DNA of 64,000 bases from Luteolibacter pohnpeiensis (GTDB taxonomy: Bacteria; Verrucomicrobiota; Verrucomicrobiia; Verrucomicrobiales; Akkermansiaceae), in NCBI RefSeq assembly GCF_016595435.1, contig NZ_JAENIJ010000001.1, positions 62,001-126,000 on the forward strand, read 5' to 3'. Under the pieces are notes generated by a model that saw nothing but the letters and a program-made list of their open reading frames with translations, searched no databases and was not told the DNA's origin. Positions 1-9,307 of this stretch are shown piece by piece. The translations under genes were made by a program, and so were the position numbers. Position 1 is the first letter of the stretch. Every line of letters begins with the position of its first letter.

Positions 1-1472
1 CCGGCGTGTCCTTGGTTCCATGGCATGCTGAAGTCAGCTTCGTTGCCATTGTTGAGAAGTTTCGCCGCGAGCATCACGGGAATCGCAAGTGAAGTGTCAC
101 GATCCATGGTTCCATGGCGGATTCTCCAGAAGTGGGCGGTTGCAGTTCCATCCGCGCCGATGTAGTTCATCGGGTTCATCATTTTGATCACCGCTGGCTC
201 GGCCATGGCATGATTTTCTCCGGTATCTTTTGAAAATTCGGTGAAGTGCTGATGATCGACGGTCGCCGTGCCGAACAGGTCATTTTCCGGTGCGCTCAGA
301 TCCAGTGCATCGAAAGCCGGAGGGGTCTTCATCCGGTTGGCGAAGGTGATGTATGCATTGAAGTCCAAGTCGGTGACTTTGCCGTCCTTCAGGGTGAGCC
401 AAGGGTATTTGCTCAGATCCTCGCCATGACTGGCTGCTTTTTGAGCGGATGCTGCCACGTAAGCCTTCACAACATCCTTGAAATTGCCTTCGCCATTTTC
501 ATCCAAGGTTAGTGCCGTTCCATCAGCTTTTGTTAGGCCAAGATTATTCAGATAAGCCGGAAACTGGGATTTCAGTTTCTCAGAAACCTCGATTTGTGGA
601 GCCGTGAGCTCTCCGGATTTGCCGCGCTGATTGTAGCTGTTGATGCCGTGAAACAGCCACTCATAGGCTGCGTCCGCGTGATCCAGATTGGTGATCGGGC
701 AGTAACAGGACGCTGCAAAAACTATATCGGATTCTTCAGCCGCACCGATTTCCTTGAGATACGGCTCGTAGTCCGAGTTATCGCCAGTGGCTCCGAGAAG
801 TGCGGATAGCGCGCCTCCGGCGCTGGTGCCATTCGAAATGATCTTGGTCGCATCGCCCGGCATTTCGGCATCATTGTGGTGCAGATAACGGACTGCGGCT
901 TTGAGATCGACGATGGCAGCAGGGGCTTTGCCGGTGAAGTTGCCATTTTGATCCTTCAAGGTGCGACCACGCGCCCCTGGGGCAGCGACGACATAGCCTT
1001 TGGAAAGGGCGACTGCGATTGGGTTGGGGCTTGCTGCATCACCGCTGGGGCCGGGCGGGCGTCCTGATTGATCTGGAGTGCCAGGTTTTCCGGGCATGTA
1101 GCCACCGACTTGATTAGGGAAAAAAATGGGGGCCGTGTCCTTGGTGAAATCGCCGATGGCTTGATCCTCGAAGTAAGCCTCCGGAACGTAGAAATTCAGT
1201 TGCTGATATGCAGGATCGACAGGTTTTGCAACGTAGACAATGCCTTCGACCGCGCGATAGGCGACTTCATCGTCGCCCAGTTTCAGGGATTTTTTGGTGA
1301 AGGCATTAGCATCAAATTTCAGCGGATCGGCATCCTTTGGCTCATCTGCCATCGCGGCGTTTGCCAGAGCTACCATGGCGATGAACGGCGAAGCTGCCTT
1401 AACGCACCGGCGGCTGAAGAAATTGAGGCGTTGAAGCGGGTTTGCGCAGCGATCGGTGATGGTAGCCTTCAT
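1..1472 (-). CDS. Subtype-B tannase-like secreted esterase (C-terminus beyond window edge)
   Basis: An open frame runs leftward off the window; 490 codons are visible. The N-terminus has an export signal ending near ALANAAMA-DE (about residue 43). The alpha/beta-hydrolase nucleophile elbow is NGTSAGG with Ser217 as probable nucleophile, followed by GATGDNSDYEPYL and CPITNLDHADAAYEWLF, which match the bacterial (Lactobacillus-type, subtype B) tannase family. RDTSLAIPVMLA near the edge also fits that family. The family hydrolyses galloyl and related phenolic esters, so a role on plant polyphenols or another aromatic ester is likely but inferred. The last few dozen residues and the catalytic His are outside. 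It lies downstream of the efflux operon on the same strand, about 100 bp away. Confidence 0.82.
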   Translation of the reverse strand, partial: MKATITDRCANPLQRLNFFSRRCVKAASPFIAMVALANAAMADEPKDADPLKFDANAFTKKSLKLGDDEVAYRAVEGIVYVAKPVDPAYQQLNFYVPEAYFEDQAIGDFTKDTAPIFFPNQVGGYMPGKPGTPDQSGRPPGPSGDAASPNPIAVALSKGYVVAAPGARGRTLKDQNGNFTGKAPAAIVDLKAAVRYLHHNDAEMPGDATKIISNGTSAGGALSALLGATGDNSDYEPYLKEIGAAEESDIVFAASCYCPITNLDHADAAYEWLFHGINSYNQRGKSGELTAPQIEVSEKLKSQFPAYLNNLGLTKADGTALTLDENGEGNFKDVVKAYVAASAQKAASHGEDLSKYPWLTLKDGKVTDLDFNAYITFANRMKTPPAFDALDLSAPENDLFGTATVDHQHFTEFSKDTGENHAMAEPAVIKMMNPMNYIGADGTATAHFWRIRHGTMDRDTSLAIPVMLAAKLLNNGNEADFSMPWNQGHA

Positions 1473-1573
1473 GAATAGATCCAGATTCGTGTGGAAAGAA
1501 TGCATTCTTGAGGCAGAAGTTGCAATCCAACTTGAATTTCATCTGCACGAGGCAGGAATTCGGGATCGAATTC

Positions 1574-4500
1574 TCAGCCAACGGCTGGCTCTAGGGGCTT
1601 TTTGGGTTTCACCCGGAACAGTCGCATGACCGTGACGAAGTAAAACGGCACGAAGAATAAACCAAGGAGTGTGGTGGTGATCGCACCGCCGACGATGCCG
1701 GTGCCGACGGCATTTTGAGCGCCCGCACCCGCGCCGGTGCTCAGCGCCAGAGGCAAGGTGCCGAGACCGAAAGCGATGGAGGTCATCATGATGGGGCGTA
1801 AGCGCTGTCTGACGGCGTGGACGGTGGCTTCGATCAAGGTGGCCCCTTCGTCGAAGGCTTCTTTGGCGAACTCGACCACCAGAATGGCGTTCTTTGCCGA
1901 AAGGCCGATGATGGTGATCAAGCCGATTTGGAAATAAACATCGTTCGGCATGTTGCGGATGAAGCAAGCGCTCAGCACGCCAAGTGCTCCCAGTGGCATG
2001 TCCATCAAGACGGATACCGGGATCGCCCAGTTTTCGTAAAGTGCGGCCAGGCACATGAACACGACGAACAGGGAAAGGGTGTAAAGTAGCCCTGTTCGCG
2101 AACCGGCAAGATTCTCTTCGTAAGACAAACCGGCCCATTCAAAGGTGATGCCTGCGGGGAGTTCCTTTGCGAGATTTGCCATGACCTCCATCGCCGCGCC
2201 CGAGCTGTAGCCTGGAGCTGCGACACCGGAGATGGCGACGGATGATTTTCCGTTGAAACGCGAGAGGGTGGTCGAGCCAAGTTCCCATTGCGAGCTGATG
2301 AATGCGGAGAACGGAACCATTTCACCGTTGCCGTTACGAATATACCAGCTGTCGATGTCGTCCGGCGTCATCCGGTAATCGGCGGCTCCTTCCAGATATA
2401 CTTTTTTCACCCGGCCACGGTCGATGAAATCATTCACATAGGATGAGCCAAAGATGTTCGAGAGTTCGGTTTTGATATCGCCGATGTTAAGTCCCAGTGC
2501 GCCTGCCTTTTCGAAATTGATGTCGAGGCGGAGTTGCGGTTTGTCTTCCAGGTTGTTAGATCGGACGTTCTGGACCTCGGGACGTTGGCTGGCCATCTGG
2601 ATGAGCTTTTGCTGCGCCTCGATGAGCGCTTCGTGGCCAAGGCCCGCATTGTCCATCAGGCGGAAATCGAATCCATTGGTGTTGCCAAGTTGGCGAACTG
2701 CCGGTGGGATCATGGCGATGACTCGGGCTTCCTTGATTTGGGAAAAGGCGCCCATCGCCCGTTGCTGGATTTCTTGGATGCTTTGGCCTTTGCCTTCGCG
2801 TTCAGACCAGTCTTTCAGATGGGCGAACACCATGGCCTGGTTTTGACCGGAGCCAACAAAGCTGAACCCGGTAACGGCGAAGACCCCTTCGATCGAATCC
2901 GAAATCTGGTTGATGTAGATATCCTGGACACGCTTCAGCACTGCCTGGGTTTGTTCGGAAGTCGCGCCGGTCGGGAGTTGGACCAGGGTCATCATTTCCC
3001 CGGAGTCCTCTTCGGGAAGGAAGCTGGTGGGCAGGTGCTTGAACATCAGGACGACCCCGGCGATGATAACCAGATAGGCGGCGAGCAGCACCCATACGCG
3101 ATGCAGAGTGAATCGAACGGCTCCGCTGTAGCGCTCTGCGATGCGGTTGAAGCCACGGTTGAACCAACCAAAAAATCCGCGTTGATGCTTCGCGTCTCCC
3201 TGATGCCCCGGCTTCAACAGGGTGGCACACAGAGCGGGGGAAAAGATCAGCGCGACCACCACCGAAAGAGCGACGGAAGTGGCAAGGGTGATGGAAAACT
3301 GCCGATAGATCACGCCAGTGGAGCTGCCTAGAAATGCCATCGGTGCGAAGGCGGCGCAGAGCACGATTCCGATGCCGACGAGCGCGCCGGAAATTTGCTT
3401 CATCGATTTGACGGTCGCTTCACGGGCGGGCAATCCGTCCTCCTGCATCACGCGTTCCACGTTTTCGACGACGACGATGGCGTCATCGACCAAAAGGCCG
3501 ATTCCCAGAACGAGGCCGAAGAGGGTGAGGGTGTTGATGGAATAGCCGGCGATGGCCAGCACGCCGAAGGTGCCAAGGAGAACCACCGGAACCGCGAGAG
3601 TGGGAACCAGAGTGGCGCGGATGTTTCCCAGGAAAAGATACATCACGAAGAACACCAGGATCACGGCTTCGATCAGGGTTTTCACCACCTCTGAAATCGA
3701 GTGATGTACGAAGGCTGTCGTATCAACCGGGTAGATGACTTTGAGGCCGGTTGGGAAAGATGGCTTGAGCTCGTCCATCTTCGCCTTCACCGCAGAAACG
3801 GTGTCGAGCGCGTTGGCGCCCGGGGCGAGGCTGATGCCGAATCCGCTTGCTGGCTGGTGATTGTATTCAGCCTGCATGCTGTAGCTTTCACTGCCGAGTT
3901 CCACACGGGCGACATCTTTGAGCAGCACCTTGGAACCGTTTTCGTTTACCTTCAGCAGGATGTTTTCGAACTGGGAAACATCTTCCATCCGGCCTTGGGT
4001 GACGATGGTTGCATCGATCAGGTGGCCTTTCACGGCAGGGTCCGCACCGAGCGAGCCAGAGGAAACCTGGGCGTTTTGATCCGTGATGGCATTTTTGACA
4101 TCTTCGGAGTTCAGCTTGTATTGCATCAGCTTGGCAGGATCGAGCCAGATGCGCATGGCGTATTGGGAGCCGAAGCTGCGGACATCACCCACGCCGGAGA
4201 TTCGGCTGATGGTATCCTGCAGGTTGCCCAGGAAATAGTCGCTGATGTCCGCGCTGCCCATCTTTCCATCTTCGGAAACGAGCGCCAGCACCATCAGCAT
4301 GGAGTCGGACGCTTTGCGCACGGTGATTCCCTGATTCTGGACCTGTTGCGGCAGCATGCCGCTGGCGCTCTGGACCTTGTTTTGAACCTGAACCTGGGCA
4401 ATGTCCGGATCCGTGCCGACTTCGAAGGTGAGGTTGATCGTCGCCGTGCCGTTCGAGCTGCTGGAGGATTCCATGTAGCGCAGGTGATCGAGCCCGGTCA

Positions 4501-4705
4501 TCTTTTGCTCGATGATCTGGACAACGCTGTCCTCGACCGTTTCAGCGGAAGCTCCCGGGTAGGTCGCGCTGATCGAGACACGCGGCGCGGCGACATCCGG
4601 GTATTGTTCGACGGGAAGCAGGAAAATGCAGAGCCCGCCCGTGGCCATGATCAGGATGGCAACCACCCAGGCAAAGATCGGGCGATAAATGAAAAACTTG
4701 GACAT
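1574..4705 (-). CDS. RND multidrug efflux pump, inner-membrane subunit (AcrB/MexB type, HAE-1)
   Basis: This 1043-residue protein has the usual length of HAE-1 RND pumps. It starts MSKFFIYRPIFAWVVAI, the first membrane helix, and carries the proton-relay pair Asp407-Asp408 in GIGLLVDDAIVVVENV, at the same numbering as E. coli AcrB. The TM10 relay motif GLSAKNAILVVEFAKE is also present. It should export hydrophobic drugs or metabolites from the inner membrane and periplasm in exchange for protons, working with the adaptor encoded 12 bp upstream. No outer-membrane TolC-type gene is seen in the operon, so the outer channel is probably encoded elsewhere. Expression is probably repressed by the divergent MarR protein. 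Substrate range cannot be read from sequence. Confidence 0.96.
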   Translation of the reverse strand: MSKFFIYRPIFAWVVAILIMATGGLCIFLLPVEQYPDVAAPRVSISATYPGASAETVEDSVVQIIEQKMTGLDHLRYMESSSSSNGTATINLTFEVGTDPDIAQVQVQNKVQSASGMLPQQVQNQGITVRKASDSMLMVLALVSEDGKMGSADISDYFLGNLQDTISRISGVGDVRSFGSQYAMRIWLDPAKLMQYKLNSEDVKNAITDQNAQVSSGSLGADPAVKGHLIDATIVTQGRMEDVSQFENILLKVNENGSKVLLKDVARVELGSESYSMQAEYNHQPASGFGISLAPGANALDTVSAVKAKMDELKPSFPTGLKVIYPVDTTAFVHHSISEVVKTLIEAVILVFFVMYLFLGNIRATLVPTLAVPVVLLGTFGVLAIAGYSINTLTLFGLVLGIGLLVDDAIVVVENVERVMQEDGLPAREATVKSMKQISGALVGIGIVLCAAFAPMAFLGSSTGVIYRQFSITLATSVALSVVVALIFSPALCATLLKPGHQGDAKHQRGFFGWFNRGFNRIAERYSGAVRFTLHRVWVLLAAYLVIIAGVVLMFKHLPTSFLPEEDSGEMMTLVQLPTGATSEQTQAVLKRVQDIYINQISDSIEGVFAVTGFSFVGSGQNQAMVFAHLKDWSEREGKGQSIQEIQQRAMGAFSQIKEARVIAMIPPAVRQLGNTNGFDFRLMDNAGLGHEALIEAQQKLIQMASQRPEVQNVRSNNLEDKPQLRLDINFEKAGALGLNIGDIKTELSNIFGSSYVNDFIDRGRVKKVYLEGAADYRMTPDDIDSWYIRNGNGEMVPFSAFISSQWELGSTTLSRFNGKSSVAISGVAAPGYSSGAAMEVMANLAKELPAGITFEWAGLSYEENLAGSRTGLLYTLSLFVVFMCLAALYENWAIPVSVLMDMPLGALGVLSACFIRNMPNDVYFQIGLITIIGLSAKNAILVVEFAKEAFDEGATLIEATVHAVRQRLRPIMMTSIAFGLGTLPLALSTGAGAGAQNAVGTGIVGGAITTTLLGLFFVPFYFVTVMRLFRVKPKKPLEPAVG

Positions 4706-4717
4706 GGCCGGGGGGAG

Positions 4718-5974
4718 TTAGTTGCTGGAGGTGGATGGCAGATATTCCGCGGACAAATTCGCCGCGGTGCCCTTCACGGGGGTGCCTTCGCGCACTTGTT
4801 GCAGATTGGAAACGATCAGTTGATCGCCAGCATCCAAGCCGGATTCCACCAGCCACTGGTTGCCGATGCTGCGCGAAGTTTGGAGAATCCGGGCTTTGGC
4901 GAGGCCATCGCTGCCGATGGTGTAGGCGACAGCTTGCCCTTGGTGGTTGCGGGTCACGGCGAGTTGCGGAACCAAAATGGCTTTCGGCTTTTCTCCTTCA
5001 ACCAGTCTCGCACGCACAAACATGCCGGGCAGGAGATCCTTTTTTGGATTGGGAAAAATCGCACGAAGCGTCACCGAGCTGGTGGTTGGGTCCACGGTGA
5101 CATCCGAGAATTGCAAGGTGCCTTCTTCCGCGTAGTCGCTGCCATCGTCCATGATCAATCGGGCAGGAGCTTTGCCATTTTCATCACTTTGGATTTCTCC
5201 GTTGGCGAGGCTTCGCTTCAGGCGCAGCAACTCGTTGCTGGATTGGGTGAGGTCGACGTAAACCTTGTCGAGTTGCTGGACCGTTGCCAGCAAGGTGGCG
5301 GAGGAGGCCTGCACGTAGGCACCTTCGGTGACTTGTGAGGTGCCGATGCGGCCGTTCACCGGAGCGGTGACTTTGGTGTAGCCGAGATCGATTTCCGCAG
5401 TTTGTACCGCAGCTTCGGCGGATAACACATCGGCCTCATTTGCATGCAGAGTCGCGACGGCGTTGTCGTAATCCTGCTGACTGATGGCCTGGGTTTCGAT
5501 GAGTTTTTTATATCGCGCCTCGGTGAGCTTGGCTCCTTCCGCATTGGCTTTTGCTTTTGCGAGATTCCCCTTTGCGCTGCTCAAGGCGGCTTCATAGGGC
5601 GCTGGATCAATGAGATAGAGCACCTGACCCTCCTTCACATCGCTGCCTTCCTCGAAGTATCGTTTCAGCAAAATACCGCTGACCCGAGCGCGAATTTCAG
5701 CGACTCGAAATGCGGAAACCCGGCCCGGCAGGTCTTTGAACAAAGTCACCGGTTGCGGCTGGATTTCCAGAACCCCGACTTCCACCGCGCCGCGTGGTAT
5801 GGCGGACGAGCTTGCCTCGGTCGATGACTTCCGGTTGCACGATGTCAGCCCACCCACGCAGACGGCGACGCCAAGGATCGAAACCAGTTTCTGAAAACGT
5901 AACGTCGTGAGGAAGCGCGGGCGACCCGATGATCTCGGTGTCGCCAAATGGGCGGCTGCATATTTCTCTTTCAT
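4718..5974 (-). CDS. RND efflux periplasmic adaptor lipoprotein (AcrA/MexA type)
   Basis: With the start at 5974 the protein has 418 residues. A hydrophobic stretch ends in the lipobox GGLTSC (Cys46), predicting attachment to the inner membrane, although the segment before it is longer than usual for a lipoprotein. The order is that of membrane-fusion proteins: a barrel-sandwich half (GRVSAFRVAEIRARVSGIL), a coiled-coil hairpin (about 145-215), the second lipoyl half (TAPVNGRIGTSQVTEGAYV) and beta-barrel regions. It bridges the RND pump and the outer-membrane channel. The frame stays open upstream to 6181, but that would overlap the divergent marR gene and the operator, so 5974 is preferred. 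The pump gene follows after 12 bp. Confidence 0.94.
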   Translation of the reverse strand: MKEKYAAAHLATPRSSGRPRFLTTLRFQKLVSILGVAVCVGGLTSCNRKSSTEASSSAIPRGAVEVGVLEIQPQPVTLFKDLPGRVSAFRVAEIRARVSGILLKRYFEEGSDVKEGQVLYLIDPAPYEAALSSAKGNLAKAKANAEGAKLTEARYKKLIETQAISQQDYDNAVATLHANEADVLSAEAAVQTAEIDLGYTKVTAPVNGRIGTSQVTEGAYVQASSATLLATVQQLDKVYVDLTQSSNELLRLKRSLANGEIQSDENGKAPARLIMDDGSDYAEEGTLQFSDVTVDPTTSSVTLRAIFPNPKKDLLPGMFVRARLVEGEKPKAILVPQLAVTRNHQGQAVAYTIGSDGLAKARILQTSRSIGNQWLVESGLDAGDQLIVSNLQQVREGTPVKGTAANLSAEYLPSTSSN

Positions 5975-5988
5975 TGCGCGGGGGTAAC

Positions 5989-6034
5989 GTTGATAATATC
6001 CACTATGAGTCGCAGCAATGTTGATAAAGTCAAC
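5989..6034. promoter_or_regulatory. Probable MarR operator between the divergent regulator and efflux genes
   Basis: The octamer GTTGATAA occurs at 5989-5996 and again at 6020-6027, 31 bp apart (about three helical turns). The second copy is part of an inverted repeat, GTTGA-N5-TCAAC (6020-6034). The first lies between the two start codons (5974 and 6005); the second lies in the first codons of the regulator. Such paired sites fit a MarR dimer controlling both directions. No binding data are available. Confidence 0.5.
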
Positions 6035-6487
6035 AGAAAAAAATCGAACCAGGCAGACGAGGTGTTTGAGTCGATCCATCACCTGATGCACCAGTTTCGT
6101 TCGGAACAATACCGGATGTTGCGGGACGGGCCGTATGAGATGACTCACATGGAAGGAAAGCTGATGGGGTATTTCGCCCACAATCCGGGGTCGACCCTGC
6201 GGGAATTGGTCGAATTCACCGGCAAGGACAAGGGGCAGCTAGCGCGTTTGATCCGCAGTCTGAAAGATCAGGGACTGCTTGAGGGTGAGGAAAATGCGAA
6301 AGATAAGCGGAGCGTTCGCCTGTCGCTGACCAGTGAGGGAAATGCGATCCATGACGCGTTGAGGAAACAGCTCAGCCGGGTTTCGAAAATTGCCGTGGCG
6401 GGGCTGGATGCGGACGAATTGCGGCAGCTGATTTCGATGCTGAACCGGATTAAGGGAAATCTGGAAGAGTCGCGGGACAAAGAGTGA
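6005..6487 (+). CDS. MarR-family transcriptional regulator
   Basis: This 160-residue protein has the MarR layout: an N-terminal dimerisation helix, a winged helix-turn-helix (STLRELVEFTGKDKGQLARLI, about residues 65-85), the wing with KDKRSVRLSLT (the DxR motif of the family), and a C-terminal helix. It is transcribed divergently from the RND operon, with 30 bp between start codons, which is the classic layout of a local efflux repressor relieved by the pump's substrate. The start at 6005 (MSRSNVDK) is chosen because the longer frame from 5948 would run through the adaptor start. Regulation of its own promoter is likely from the repeats described at 5989-6034. Confidence 0.93.
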   Translation: MSRSNVDKVNRKKSNQADEVFESIHHLMHQFRSEQYRMLRDGPYEMTHMEGKLMGYFAHNPGSTLRELVEFTGKDKGQLARLIRSLKDQGLLEGEENAKDKRSVRLSLTSEGNAIHDALRKQLSRVSKIAVAGLDADELRQLISMLNRIKGNLEESRDKE

Positions 6488-6505
6488 CGGCATGCCGTCC
6501 GGCGG

Positions 6506-7891
6506 TCACAGCTCGTCCGCCAAGTCTTCGAGCGGATAGCTCCAGATTTCGCTCAAGGTGGGATGGTACCAGTGGACTTTCAGCAGGTCGGCCGGAGTGG
6601 CTCCCAGTGATAATGCCACCGCCATGGAGTGGATGAGTTCACCAGCATCCTTGCCCACACATTCGGCGCCGATGAGTTTCCCGGTCGAGCGGTCCGCCCA
6701 GGCTTTGACGTAGCCGTATTTGGCTTCCATCAGGATGGATTTGCCATGGTCATCAAACGGGTAATCCGCAACCACGACGTCCAGTCCGCGTTCAGCGGCC
6801 TCGGCCAGTGAAATTCCGGCCGTCGCGACTTGAGGATCGGTGAAAACCACCCCGGTGCGGGTGTTGTAATTTACTGGATCTGGCGATTCTCCACGAGCGT
6901 GTTTGGCGGCGACTTCTCCTTGGATGATGGCGATGTGGACGATCTCGAAAGGTCCCGAAACATCCCCGGCTGCGTAGATGCGCGAGTTGCTGGTTTGCTG
7001 GAAATGATTCACCATGATTTGCCCGTTCGGACGGGTTTCGACGCCCGCCGCTGCGAGTCCCAATCCGCTGGTGTTCGGTTTGCGACCCAGCGCGTTGAAC
7101 AAGTGGGCGGCCCGCGCCTGCTGGGCTTTGCCGTTTTGGGTGAAATGGACGACAAAAGCCTCGCCGTCTTTTTCTACCGAAACGAGCTGGGTGTCAGTGT
7201 GCAGCTCGATTTCTTCGTCGCGAAACGCTTGCTCCACCACCTTGGCGGCATCCGGTGACGTTTCCTTGAGAATCAACGGACTGCGTTGGATCTGGATGAC
7301 TTTGGAACCAACCCGGTTGAGAAACTGCGCCAGCTCGCAAGCAACAATCCCGCCGCCCAAAACGATGACGGATTCCGGCAGGAAATCCAGATCCAGCACA
7401 TCATCGCTGGTCCAGTGCGGTGTTTCCGCAAGACCGGGAACATCCGGAGTGTTCACGACCGAGCCGGTGGCGATCATGAAATGGTCTGCTGTGATGTGTT
7501 TGCCGGATTTTGCGAGAAGCAGGGTTTTCTCGGCGATGAAGGTCGCGCGGTCGCGGATGAGGTGAAATCGCTCGGATTCGAGTTGTTCCCGGCGATACGA
7601 GGCGAAGTCTTCGATCGTGACCAGCTTGCGCTGATGAATCGCCGCCATGTCTGCTGTTGCGGTTGGGATCTTCAGGCCGAACTTTTCCGCTTCGTGCGCC
7701 AAATGCAGAACTTCTGCGGAGTAAATGAGCGTTTTGGACGGCATGCAGCCTCTCAGGATGCACAAGCCACCAAGTTCGGCACCGTCATCGATGATGGCGA
7801 CTTTGTTCTTGGTCTCGCGCGCGGTTCGGGCTGCCGCGTAGCCTGCGCTGCCGCCGCCGATGACGACAAAGTCGAAATGCTCAGAATCCAT
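6506..7891 (-). CDS. Pyridine-nucleotide disulfide oxidoreductase (dihydrolipoyl dehydrogenase-like)
   Basis: The 461-residue protein begins with an FAD-binding Rossmann motif (VVIGGGSAGYAAA). The redox-active disulfide is GGLCILRGCMPSK (Cys44 and Cys49), and an NAD(P)-binding motif VVLGGGIVACELA-like segment is near residue 170. A C-terminal dimerisation domain has the proton-transfer pair in HPTLSE (His443, Glu448). This identifies a class I flavin disulfide reductase. The specific substrate is uncertain: no E1/E2 2-oxoacid dehydrogenase genes are adjacent, so a stand-alone lipoamide, mercuric-type or transhydrogenase-like role is possible. Start 7891 (MDSEHFDF) places the FAD motif at the normal distance. 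It is convergent with marR and lies 73 bp downstream of the Sua5 gene. Confidence 0.88.
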   Translation of the reverse strand: MDSEHFDFVVIGGGSAGYAAARTARETKNKVAIIDDGAELGGLCILRGCMPSKTLIYSAEVLHLAHEAEKFGLKIPTATADMAAIHQRKLVTIEDFASYRREQLESERFHLIRDRATFIAEKTLLLAKSGKHITADHFMIATGSVVNTPDVPGLAETPHWTSDDVLDLDFLPESVIVLGGGIVACELAQFLNRVGSKVIQIQRSPLILKETSPDAAKVVEQAFRDEEIELHTDTQLVSVEKDGEAFVVHFTQNGKAQQARAAHLFNALGRKPNTSGLGLAAAGVETRPNGQIMVNHFQQTSNSRIYAAGDVSGPFEIVHIAIIQGEVAAKHARGESPDPVNYNTRTGVVFTDPQVATAGISLAEAAERGLDVVVADYPFDDHGKSILMEAKYGYVKAWADRSTGKLIGAECVGKDAGELIHSMAVALSLGATPADLLKVHWYHPTLSEIWSYPLEDLADEL

Positions 7892-7964
7892 GCGCCAATG
7901 AAGCCGATGAGATCCTGCTGGGCAAGTGCCACGTCGACCCGGATGGGAGCGTGCCAAAAATTTC

Positions 7965-8996
7965 TCACTCCCGCACCGAAGCCCGGCGCAGCCGGTCCAT
8001 GATGGCAACACCCAGACCGGTTTCGCTGAGAGGCTCGGCGACGATGCAGTCCAGACCTGCTTCGTCCATCAGGCGCATGGTGAAAAATAACCGGATTGCC
8101 GCTTCGGCGAGTTTTCCACTGCCGGGGCTCAGTGCCTCGATCATTTCCCAGTCGTGAATGTCGGCGTATGGGCTGTCGTCCTCACCCTTGTAGGAAAGCA
8201 GTCCGTATTTCTTGCCTGGCTCGGGTTTGAAATCGGTTGGGCTTTCTAACAGAATCAGAGGAGTCAGAGGGGCGTAGTGGCTGGGTAGCTGACCTGGCGC
8301 GAGCGGTTGATCGGCGGATACCTGCTTGAGCTTTTCGACTTTGCCGAAGGCTTGGAGCTGCTCCTTGGTAATCGGTCCCGCGCGATGCAGGCGGAAAATC
8401 GGCTTTTTGCCTTCGCGCGGCTCAATCGAGATGATCGTGCTTTCCAAGCCCTCCGAGCAGGCCCCGGCGTCAACGATCAGCGGGATTCTGCCGTCGAGTT
8501 CCTTGCTGACCGCAGAAGCAGAGGTCGGTGAAATTCGACCGAATCGATTCGCGCTCGGGGCTGCGATGGGTCGGCCAAGTTCCTTATTAATGGCACGGAA
8601 TACCGGATGGGCGCTCTGGCGCACCGCCACCGTGGGCAGGCCACTTGTCACCAAATCGGGAACATCCGGATGTTTTGGGAGAATGAGGGTGAGGGGACCT
8701 GGCCAGAATTCGGAAATAAGTCGGTTCACCGTGTCGGAAATTTCGTCCGGCACGATCGCGACGCTCTTCAGATCGGTGACGGAGCCGATATGAACGATGA
8801 GCGGGTCAAACGATGGCCGTTCCTTTGCCGCGAATACTTTGGCTACGGCTTCTGGATTAAATGCATCCGCGCCGAGTCCATACACGGTTTCCGTGGGGAG
8901 GGCCACGACCTCTCCGGCACGGAGCAGGGTGACTGCTTCACGCACGGCATTTTTGAAATCGTCATCAGCGGCTTGGATCGTTTGAGTCTCGAACAC
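7965..8996 (-). CDS. L-threonylcarbamoyladenylate synthase, Sua5 type
   Basis: The enzyme makes threonylcarbamoyl-AMP from threonine, bicarbonate and ATP for t6A modification of ANN-decoding tRNAs. The YrdC domain occupies about residues 10-200 with VVALPTETVYGLGADA, KERPSFDPLIVHI and APSANRFGRISPTSA, and a Sua5 C-terminal domain follows to the end, so this is the long, two-domain form. The start is uncertain: GTG at 8996 gives 343 residues and begins just before the conserved region; the frame is open to a GTG at 9062. The gene ends 73 bp before the flavin reductase and lies head-to-head with the tRNA-Arg gene. Confidence 0.93.
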   Translation of the reverse strand: MFETQTIQAADDDFKNAVREAVTLLRAGEVVALPTETVYGLGADAFNPEAVAKVFAAKERPSFDPLIVHIGSVTDLKSVAIVPDEISDTVNRLISEFWPGPLTLILPKHPDVPDLVTSGLPTVAVRQSAHPVFRAINKELGRPIAAPSANRFGRISPTSASAVSKELDGRIPLIVDAGACSEGLESTIISIEPREGKKPIFRLHRAGPITKEQLQAFGKVEKLKQVSADQPLAPGQLPSHYAPLTPLILLESPTDFKPEPGKKYGLLSYKGEDDSPYADIHDWEMIEALSPGSGKLAEAAIRLFFTMRLMDEAGLDCIVAEPLSETGLGVAIMDRLRRASVRE

Positions 8997-9131
8997 GGGC
9001 CGATCATGACCTGTGAGTCGCTGCTGGCCAATCCCGAACTTCAATTCGAATGGCAGAAGCACGACATTTTACGCCCTTCTCCTTGCCAAGCGGGCACGAA
9101 GGGGGTAAAGCTGCCGCCCGCGAAGGAAAAA

Positions 9132-9206
9132 GGTCCCGTAGTCCAATGGATAGGACGATGGTCTCCGAAGCCGTAGGTACAGGTTCGATTCCTGTCGGGA
9201 CTACCA
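9132..9206 (+). tRNA. tRNA-Arg, anticodon CCG
   Basis: A full cloverleaf can be drawn. The acceptor stem is GGTCCCG paired with CGGGACT, the D-arm contains TCCAATGGATAGGA, the anticodon loop CTCCGAA gives anticodon CCG, and the T-arm is ACAGG-TTCGATT-CCTGT. The CCA end is encoded (9204-9206). It reads CGG arginine codons. Confidence 0.96.
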
Positions 9207-9214
9207 CTTCGCAT

Positions 9215-9239
9215 GCCTCAGCAGTTGTTTTGCCGAGGC
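9215..9239 (+). terminator. Hairpin after tRNA-Arg, possible terminator
   Basis: A nine-base inverted repeat with one mismatch, GCCTCAGCA and TGCCGAGGC, starts nine bases after the CCA end. No clear T-run follows, so it may be a processing or weak termination structure. Confidence 0.45.
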
Positions 9240-9307
9240 CCAGTCTTTGAGGATGAGCCGACGATGGGCCATTTTTTCTCCAATTGTTGGGAATGGTTCA
9301 GAATGAT

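Noticed and set aside
3701-5338. A 545-residue plus-strand open frame opposite the RND pump and adaptor genes
   Set aside because: It is antisense to strongly supported genes and its translation is rich in His, Gly and Arg without any recognisable domain.
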